A stretch of 64,000 nt of DNA from Euborellia annulipes (lineage: Eukaryota; Arthropoda; Insecta; Dermaptera; Anisolabididae). Within the stretch, counting starts at the first letter, position 1, and each line of letters opens with the position of its first letter. The stretch is taken from positions 40,082 to 104,081 of the forward strand of contig JAKCPI010003261.1 in the NCBI GenBank assembly GCA_023213315.1. The letters run 5' to 3'. The notes under the pieces were generated by a model that was not told the origin of the DNA, ran no database searches, and saw only the letters and a list, made by a program, of their open reading frames with translations. Below, one piece after another: positions 57,085 to 64,000 of the stretch. Made by a program: the position numbers and the translations under genes.

Positions 57085-57215
57085 GACGATGACCTGTCCC
57101 GAGGGCACTAAAATTTCGCATATGCAAGCGGATGCGGGCCTTTTTGCCGCCAATGAGAACGGAACGAACAGAGGAGCCACCGTAACATGTGTTACGTAAA
57201 CACTTGTCCGAGCAA
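57085..57215 (+). other. GC-rich patch with a donor-like end, possible exon or promoter
   Basis: The patch contains CCGCCAATGAGAACGG (CCAAT-box-like) and ends AGCAAG|GTGAGAG, a good donor match. Two frames are open over most of it. An ATG at 57187 would give only ten codons before the donor. It could be a 5' exon with promoter, but nothing downstream is identified. Confidence 0.3.
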
Positions 57216-57219
57216 GGTG

Positions 57220-57564
57220 AGAGAGAGAGATAATAACAAAATAAATCATCATCCTGTGGTTAAAAAAAAAAAAATACTTCCAAACCAATGTCAAATTGTA
57301 TAGAGAGAGAATTCAATATTTTTTTGTTTTTTCAACAACAACAGGCGTTTTATATATGAATAATTTAATAATGTTACATATTTATTTATTATTAATTGAG
57401 CATCTTTCTCACTTAATATACCTAGTATTTAGATAAATACCAGGAAATAATTTTTGTTTATCAACTTTAAGGTGAGCTTTTAGTAAGCCAAAATTTGGGC
57501 AAGCAAATTACGCAAATAGACTCGACTAATGCAACAAATTGCTTGAATTCTAGTATTCAAAAAT
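57220..57564. other. AT-rich sequence, no gene seen
   Basis: Nothing supported. Confidence 0.5.
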
Positions 57565-58039
57565 TCTGGTGTGACTAATCGCACAACACACAACTTTCTC
57601 TTACCTTTGGAAAAAGAAAGTTGTGTTCTGTACTAGTCAAACCAGATTTTTTGTGTAGGCTTATATTTAGTTTCCGCAGATAAACGTATTAGAATTCAAG
57701 AATTTTAAACAAAATCGTTTGAGAAAATCGGAATAAAACTGAAAAAGTACCTCAGTAAAGTACTAATACTTTTTGGCCGATATGTTCAAAAGCTTCGTGA
57801 TGGTACCTAACTTAATATAAAAATTCAACCTCCTAGCTCTTTTCGTCCTTGAGATATTTTGTTGACAATCAGACAGACAGACAGACCATGTCGCGAAAAC
57901 AACTTTTTTGGACCCAGGGAACCTCAAAACATGTATATCCATCAAAATCTCGAAATCGAATTTTTGACATCAATTCAATACTTTCTCTTTATATATATTA
58001 ACATATACTGTATATATATATATAGGTAAAAAGAAAGTA
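57565..58039 (+). mobile_element. Family A copy with internal deletion
   Basis: The head is followed by a jump from GAATTCAAG to TTTTAAACAAAATCG, removing about 170 bases. The rest runs to AAAAGAAAGTA. It is more diverged than the 23-28 kb copies and probably older. Confidence 0.85.
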
Positions 58040-58928
58040 AAAATAATAAGCGGGGCATCTTTCCCGATGTAGTTGAGCGCTTCTTTTATCAGAAAGAAAT
58101 GCCCCACTGCCATTCTGAATCACGAAACACACCAATATAGCCGAATGAGAATAATTATTTTGACAAAATATAAAAGTCCAACAATAGATCTTGATTGATT
58201 AATTAACGATTCGATTGAAAACAAGTAAATATGTGAAGCCTGTTCTTACATCATCGTTTAGAAAATGAAAATTTTCCTTAAGCACACTTACAGATCCACT
58301 AAATTTTACTTTAGCTATGTTTTCTTTTGAAGTAAATCAAGCAAAAAAATTCCACAAACGAAGAGTTGGATTGGTGAGAAATGTGAAAATTACCGATGAG
58401 CTGATGGGGCATCTCACTCGAAATTCCCATTTATAAAAAGTTAATTATAAAAAAAAATTGTCAAAAAAATAACAAAAATTATTTTAGTAGAAAGTGATGG
58501 TACTCGTAATCCTGAGGTCCAGTCATTCAAGCCCCCGTCATCCCTCTTAATTATTTTTTTACAATTGTCTTTTTCTGAATTTATTATGAAATTTGATCAA
58601 CTTGTGACATACTCTAATACCAGGAAATTTCATCAAACTGACGTCATTTTATTTTCAATTTACAACAGTAATGAATAGACTATAAAATTTTGTTTTAATT
58701 TGTCAAAGAGTTAAGATAAAACAAAATTATATTATATAAGCTTATGCAACACTTTAAGGCCCGTAACCAAAGGAAGGCTTGCATGTTCGGATGCATATAG
58801 AGACGACAGTGCTGGGGAGCTTAATGCCGCATGCGGTCCTCTAGGATGCCTTATTATTTTTTTTTTTAATTTTAAATTCAAAAATAAAAAATTATATTTT
58901 AACGAATTATATAATTATTGATAGAATA
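58040..58928. other. AT-rich sequence, no gene seen
   Basis: A weak tRNA-like piece is possible at 58490-58545. Nothing firm. Confidence 0.45.
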
Positions 58929-59193
58929 TTTTTTTTTCTTTTTTAACACTCACACTTTTTTCCCATTCACACACACATACACACAGTCTTTTTGGCAACT
59001 TAGGCCATATAAGACTGACTTTAAACGATAACCGTTATTATGAAAATATATATATATTGGGGTCCAGGCATTCTTATTTAATCCATTTGGTATCCAAATG
59101 GCTTAAATAAAATCATCAGACTGCCTGGGATCCGAACCCTAGACCCTTGGTATACAAGGCAGGCGCGCTACCAACTACACCAAGCCCGAGGGC
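58929..59193 (-). mobile_element. SINE-B, minus-strand near full-length copy
   Basis: T run, CA block, GGCAACTTAGGCCATATAAG, palindrome, B-box complement GGATCCGAACCC and head ending CCCGAGGGC. Confidence 0.9.
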
Positions 59194-59194
59194 T

Positions 59195-59490
59195 GATAAA
59201 ATATTGTAAAATGGTATAGTGGTCAAAATTATCGGGCTTTCTAATAACATCGGTATAAAAATTTTAAAAAAAGCGAAAATTTTTTTTAAATTAGGATGAT
59301 TAAGCCCGATTAATAGATTTTTATTTACTGTATGTTTTTTACTTAATAAATGGTGCTTAGAATAATCCTTGTGTACTTTACACTTTTAAAAAATTACGAT
59401 GGTCTATCATTAATAAAGCGTCCCCACCAATTACATAAAGACGGCTGGTGTGAGAGTCGAGATAGCCTTAAGAGCTTGGGATTTGAATAC
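59195..59490. other. AT-rich sequence, no gene seen
   Basis: Nothing supported. Confidence 0.5.
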
Positions 59491-59491
59491 C

Positions 59492-59674
59492 CATGGGCGT
59501 AACTAGGGGGATGCCGGGGAGGCCTCGCCCCCCAGAAGGCTCGTGCCCCCCCCCCTCCCAGAAAGCTCCTTGCCCCAAGAATTGAAAATTGAGAAAATAT
59601 GAGGCTTTCCTGGCCCACCGGAGCCATGGTCCCATGCCCCCCCCCCCCCCCCCAGCCAAATTCTCTCGCCCATG
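59492..59674. mobile_element. MITE with CATGGGCGTAACTAG termini, copy 2
   Basis: CATGGGCGTAACTAGGG at the left and CGCCCATG at the right (its inner part altered). It shares AGAAAGCTCCTTGCCCCAAG with the other copies. The three overlapping minus frames here come from this element. A family A fragment (GTGGTCTTCAAACAATTTTG, to about 59756) follows directly. Confidence 0.8.
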
Positions 59675-59756
59675 GTGGTCTTCAAACAATTTTGAAAGCA
59701 AAATGAGAACAGCATCAAAAAAATAATTGATTTTTGAATTTTAAGAGAAAGTAAAA

Positions 59757-61317
59757 TTTAATATGTCAAAATAAGTTTGGAAAATCGTTTCTTAATCATT
59801 TTCAGAACGTTTTGAGACTAAAATTTCATTGTTTTTGTTTGAATATTTTATATACTAAGTTATTCAATCAATATCAAGGCCTAAATGTGTTTATTTAAAT
59901 AAAAAACAATAAATTAGGATAATTAGAAAATGAAAGAGGCAGTTAAAATTTGAAGTTGTAAAAGGCAATTAATAAACCCCCATTTTATGTGGTCGTAGTT
60001 AAATAAAAAAAATGTCTATAGCTTTATAATTGATTGAAAAGACCAGTTTTGCATTTTTCCACAAATCCAACGAAAAATAAGAGAGATATAGCGACTTTTT
60101 GAAAAGCGAATCTGCGCGTGAAGAAAAGCCTAGACAAGAGTGAAGCGAGGCTCCCTGGCTGCACTCTGGGCGCCGATCGAATTAGAAAAAACAAATTGAT
60201 GCTCTCCCATCATTTGAAATAATTGACAAATTGATTGATTTCATCTTTTTATGCTTTTATAAAATTTTATTCGAAACTTTTTTTTAACTATAAGAATAAA
60301 AGACTGCATATTTATCTATAAAAAATTCAATCCTTTGAGAAAAAATAAAATTTCAAAATATTTTTGTCTTCAATCAAAGAGATGCTTATTTCTCATAAAT
60401 ATATTAAATAATAAAATCCATCCCTTTAGAGAAAGATAGGTGAAATGGTTGCCATGGTAACAGAATTTAAATCTTTTACTTTTTAGATTAAAATTCATAT
60501 AAATCAATTATTTAGATGCCCTTTTAAAAAGTATATCAGTAATATTTTGTGAAAATTATTTGAAGTACTCAAATCATTTCATCTAAATTAAATTTTACAC
60601 TTTGATATTTAACTACCCTACAGTATTACAAGATCGAAATATCGCTTGTGTTCAAATAAATATAACCATGTGATGATGAAGAATTAAAACTAAATATATT
60701 ACTATCATTTATTTGACAATATTCTCTGACTGCTTAATTAATTTTTTTTTCTCGTTCAATTTTTATAATTTTTCCAAATGTCCAAAAAAAAAAAAAATTT
60801 AACTTAAAAGCTATCAAATTATTATTTTTAAAAAGAGAAAGAATTTTTCTTGGAAAAAGGGGAGGGCGCCTTTTCTTCTCAGCGACAATCAGAGCGGTGG
60901 GGTGGGGGAACCTGCCGCCCACGACCCTCCCCTTCTTTGGCCAAATCAAGAGCCGGGAATAAATTAACAGTGGAAATGAATAAAACTCTGATAAATCAAT
61001 CGTCTATAACTCGGAAACGGCGCATCCAATTCGCATCGGATTTTTTGTAATGAGTTTAGAATTGCCTAGAGAATCTTCACATGGAACTAAAATTGAATAA
61101 TTAAGAATATATTTTTTTCTTTAATCTAACCATCCGTTCAACCTATCAAATGATAGTAAAAAGGATCATCGTTCTATATTCTCTGAAATTTTCCCTTTTA
61201 TCTGTATATAAAATTTTCAAACAGTTTTTTTTTTTTTTATATTTCTCTTTATTAGCAATCTCCGCACTCCCAATTTTTATTAAATAAACGAATATTATTT
61301 AAATTTTAAATAAATAC
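59757..61317. other. AT-rich sequence; GC patches at 60110-60180 and 60855-60960
   Basis: A family A fragment (minus, GAAATGGTTGCCATGGTAAC) lies at about 60430-60475. The GC patches have no supported frames. The 66-residue frame at 60850 crosses a G/C-rich block and has no domain. Confidence 0.45.
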
Positions 61318-61350
61318 CTTAGGGGTTGTCCACATTTTACGTAACGCGTT
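61318..61350 (+). repeat. Single terminus of the TTACGTAA MITE family
   Basis: TTAGGGGTTGTCCACATTTT then ACGTAACGCG matches the ends of 52757-53090. It is joined to a different MITE without its partner terminus. Confidence 0.55.
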
Positions 61351-61363
61351 AGGGGAGGGAGAG

Positions 61364-61543
61364 GCATGGGGTAACTAGGGACATGCCCCCCCCCCCAGAA
61401 AGCTCCCTGCCCCAAGAAAAATTGAGAAAATATTGGGCTTTCCGGGCCCTCCGGAAGATGACTGGTCCCATGCCCCCCCCCCCCCCAGCGAGAATGGCTG
61501 GTCCTATGGCTCTCCCCAGCCAAATTCTCTAGTTACGCCCATG
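61364..61543. mobile_element. MITE with CATGGGCGTAACTAG termini, copy 3
   Basis: CATGGGGTAACTAGGG (small deletion in the terminus) and CTAGTTACGCCCATG bound 180 bases with the shared AGAAAGCTCC block and C runs. Confidence 0.8.
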
Positions 61544-61544
61544 T

Positions 61545-62576
61545 AAATAACGCATGCGGTCTTCTAAGAATTTCTGCATTATTTATCTTTATACTATAGT
61601 TTTTTTTTTTTATTTTAAATTCAGAAATAAAAATAAGAAATTAAAGATTCTTTAAATAAAAAGATTGGCATGATAACTTATGAAAAAGAAAATGAGAAGA
61701 ACAGAGAGAAAATGGAATAAATAAATATTGTTCTTAAAAATCATAAACCCAATATTTAATTAGGCATAATTCATTATTACACATTTTTAATGATCAAAAA
61801 GTTTCAGAATGAATGTTTAATTATGTTGAAAGAAAATTAATTCCGTAACAAAGATAATAATAATAATAATAATAATAGTTCTTCGCTCTATTAATAACTT
61901 CGTCATAATTTGAGAGAAAAACTATTCAAAGATAGTCTTACTTAATTTTATTATTTTTTTTAATGGTATTTAAAAAAAGAGTAGGTGTGATGAATTTACT
62001 GGAAAAGAAATGCGCTCATGAGTGATTGAGGAAGGAAGTCAAATGAGGAGGGTGAATTTAGAGAATCGGGTCAAGAAGGAAGGAATTTGCATTTTTATAG
62101 GTGATAAAAAAAAAGAAAAAGAAAAAAAAAAAGAAAGGTTCAAATAAATATTTAAATAAATTAATAATAAAGTGATTTTAAAATAAAATTATCTTGTTGA
62201 CAATTCTTTATAGAATTGCTTTCGATCTTTTATCTAGTAGTATAATTAATTAATCAGATTATAGAACTAACAAAGAAAAACTCCTTACGAGTCTGGTAGT
62301 ATTAATAATTCAAGAGTTAATCTTTTATCTATATATTTCATTCAATTACTTAATTAAAATGTCTTCTCTTTGCTTTCTTTAAAATCTTTTGTGGAGTCTA
62401 TTTCTGAAGAAGAATATTACAGAGAGCAAATTCTTGTCTTCTTCTAAATGGCCAATAATTCAGAACACACAAAAAGAAAATCAAATATAGAGAATTTACT
62501 AAAAAAAATCTCACTTTGATTTGAACTCTTTAATCTTTATACTATAGTAATTTTTTATTTTTATTTTAAATTAAAA
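61545..62576. other. AT-rich sequence, no gene seen
   Basis: An AAT microsatellite lies at 61855-61876. Nothing else. Confidence 0.5.
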
Positions 62577-62594
62577 AATAAGAAATTAAATTGT

Positions 62595-62832
62595 GTTTAT
62601 TAAAGCTTTTATGGTTTGAAATATTATTATTAGGAGAATTTTTGACCAGAGTCCACATTTTTGTATTAAATATTTATTAAAATATATAAATATGTACAGC
62701 GTTTGACTGCTTATTCTGCAGTCGGAGCAAGTGCACACTACTTGATAACGGCTGCAGAATAGCTAGTGAAACGTTGTACAGTATTTATTTTTAATACAAA
62801 AATGTGGTCTATAAATATAAAAATCTCCTAAT
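62595..62832 (-). mobile_element. Foldback retroelement-like insertion, 18 bp target duplication
   Basis: AATAAGAAATTAAATTGT flanks both sides (62577-62594 and 62833-62850). Arms share AGGAGA/TCTCCT edges, CCACATTTTTGTATTAAATA and TTCTGCAG with complements. The motif near 62752 (CTGCAGA, stem, GTGAAACGTT) resembles the hammerhead pattern but lacks an invariant core A. Confidence 0.8.
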
Positions 62833-62851
62833 AATAAGAAATTAAATTGTA

Positions 62852-63808
62852 AAAAAATTTCAAATTAAAACAGGTATGAGAATGGTGGGGGGGGAGGTGG
62901 ATTAGACAATTTTTGTGAGAACTAAACCTCTGCTATGGAATATATTTTGATAGGTTTCATTTCTAAAAGCACTTGAAATTTATTTTCTTATTGATATACT
63001 CGTAGCTCATCTACCGATATGTAGCCTATTAAAAATACGATGAATTTCTTAAATAGAAGGAGAGTAACCAGTTTGTTTTGTATTTAATAATATCAAGAAT
63101 AATATGGAAACTTTCCATTATGTTATTTTTTATGATATAATTCGCTTATTGGAGTGTTTTTTGTTCCTGATTTTCGTAATTTCCCTCGTGGGATTTGACT
63201 CTAATACAAGTACACACTACTTAGTTATTCTATTATTCCATCAAGTATGTGAACACTAAAATGAACTTCTAATTTAAAATTCAGCTTAGATGCTTGTATA
63301 AGAGAATGTTTAATCAGTTGGACTTTCTTCTAGCTTCCCTTTTTAAACCCTGAGGAGAACATTCGATGAGTAAGTAAACATCAACGCCTTTAAGGCATCC
63401 ATTTTTTAAGTATGAATAATGCTTTCTCTCACCGTTTTGTTTGTGATTTATCTTCAACATATTATTGTTTAGTAAAGCGTGGTGACATAGCGTTTGAAAT
63501 ACCTATTATGAACCTAATATGATAAACAGGCTAAAAAATACTTGAAACATTTAATAACTTATTTATCAGAAAATATATTTTATTAAACTAATGTTTACCC
63601 TGAATATTCAAGATTTATTTAATTAATTTGCTCATGTCTCTGGGCATAATCCGATCAATGCTGTTTCAAATTTGATAGTCATAAAAAATTATGTAAAACG
63701 ACCAGGATTGGATAGATCGTGAAACAGTATTTATAATTATCCGTGATGAAGGGTCTAGGATAATTTTGATCTGATACGATATTTATACGAATTAATCAGC
63801 AATTATTT
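62852..63808. other. AT-rich sequence, no gene seen
   Basis: Nothing supported. Confidence 0.5.
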
Positions 63809-63951
63809 ATTTTTTTTTTAACACTCATACATTTTTTCCCACTCACACATTTGGTATCCAAATGATTTAAATAAAATCATCGGATTGATTGGGATCCGAG
63901 TCCGCGACCCTTGGATTACAAGGCCAGCACGCTAGCCACTACACCAAGCCG
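63809..63951 (-). mobile_element. SINE-B with internal deletion
   Basis: T run and CA block pass directly to the palindrome (TTTGGTATCCAAATG) and then the head (GGGATCCGAGTCC complement of the B box). The segment between tail and palindrome is deleted. Confidence 0.8.
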
Positions 63952-64000
63952 GTGTAATTATTTGGATTAATGGTTTCCAAACCTTCTGTTACAACGCCTC

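Noticed and set aside
62752..62776. Hammerhead motif in the 62.6 kb foldback
   Set aside because: The core reads CTGCAGA, losing an invariant A, and stem II is poor. Listed only as a relic.

Overview
The window is AT-rich animal nuclear DNA, most likely from an arthropod or another invertebrate. It has tRNA-derived and 5S-derived SINEs, hAT-type MITEs, a decayed LINE, a Helitron-like element, foldback insertions with long target duplications, and isolated GC-rich patches that look like exons of large-intron genes. I cannot name the species. There is no operon-like organisation and no intact protein-coding gene. Almost every long open frame lies in a repeat or in low-complexity sequence.

Layout. 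1-13 kb is AT-rich unique sequence with tRNA-like SINE pieces, three copies of a tRNA-derived SINE (called SINE-B here), one full copy of a roughly 650-700 bp element (called family A) and a hAT-like MITE. 13-15.6 kb is a nest: a hAT-like MITE, then a minus-strand family A copy split by a SINE-B that is itself split by a 499 bp element, then a 0.4 kb segment that recurs near 54.5 kb. 19.9-23.6 kb holds a foldback element, a Helitron-like element carrying a 12-copy minisatellite, and a hammerhead-ribozyme-like motif. 23.7-28.6 kb has a family A copy inserted in another family A copy, more family A and SINE-B, and a 377 bp hAT derivative that keeps the C-terminal end of a transposase frame. 30-35 kb has MITEs, two foldback clusters with hammerhead-like motifs in both arms, and one exon-like patch. 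37.5 kb has a short coding-like stretch. 39-42 kb has a 1.5 kb palindrome and a second foldback. 44-47 kb has family A with a nested 5S-derived sequence and a foldback, then a foldback with a 16 bp target duplication. 49-51 kb has a decayed CR1/L2-like LINE 3' end, a second hammerhead-like repeat, and a repeat with a SINE insertion whose empty site is preserved at 14 kb. 52-64 kb has more of the same families.

How it fits together. The window is a stack of nested insertions. Target duplications separate hAT-like elements (8 bp) from retrotransposed or foldback units (10-18 bp). The strongest biological signal is a set of dispersed motifs with the hammerhead core (CTGATGA or CTGAAGA, a stem II hairpin, then GAAA) and a short palindromic stem III. 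Several sit in inverted-repeat insertions with 13-18 bp target duplications, as expected for Penelope-like or retrozyme-like retroelements. All of this was read by eye. No database or folding program was used.
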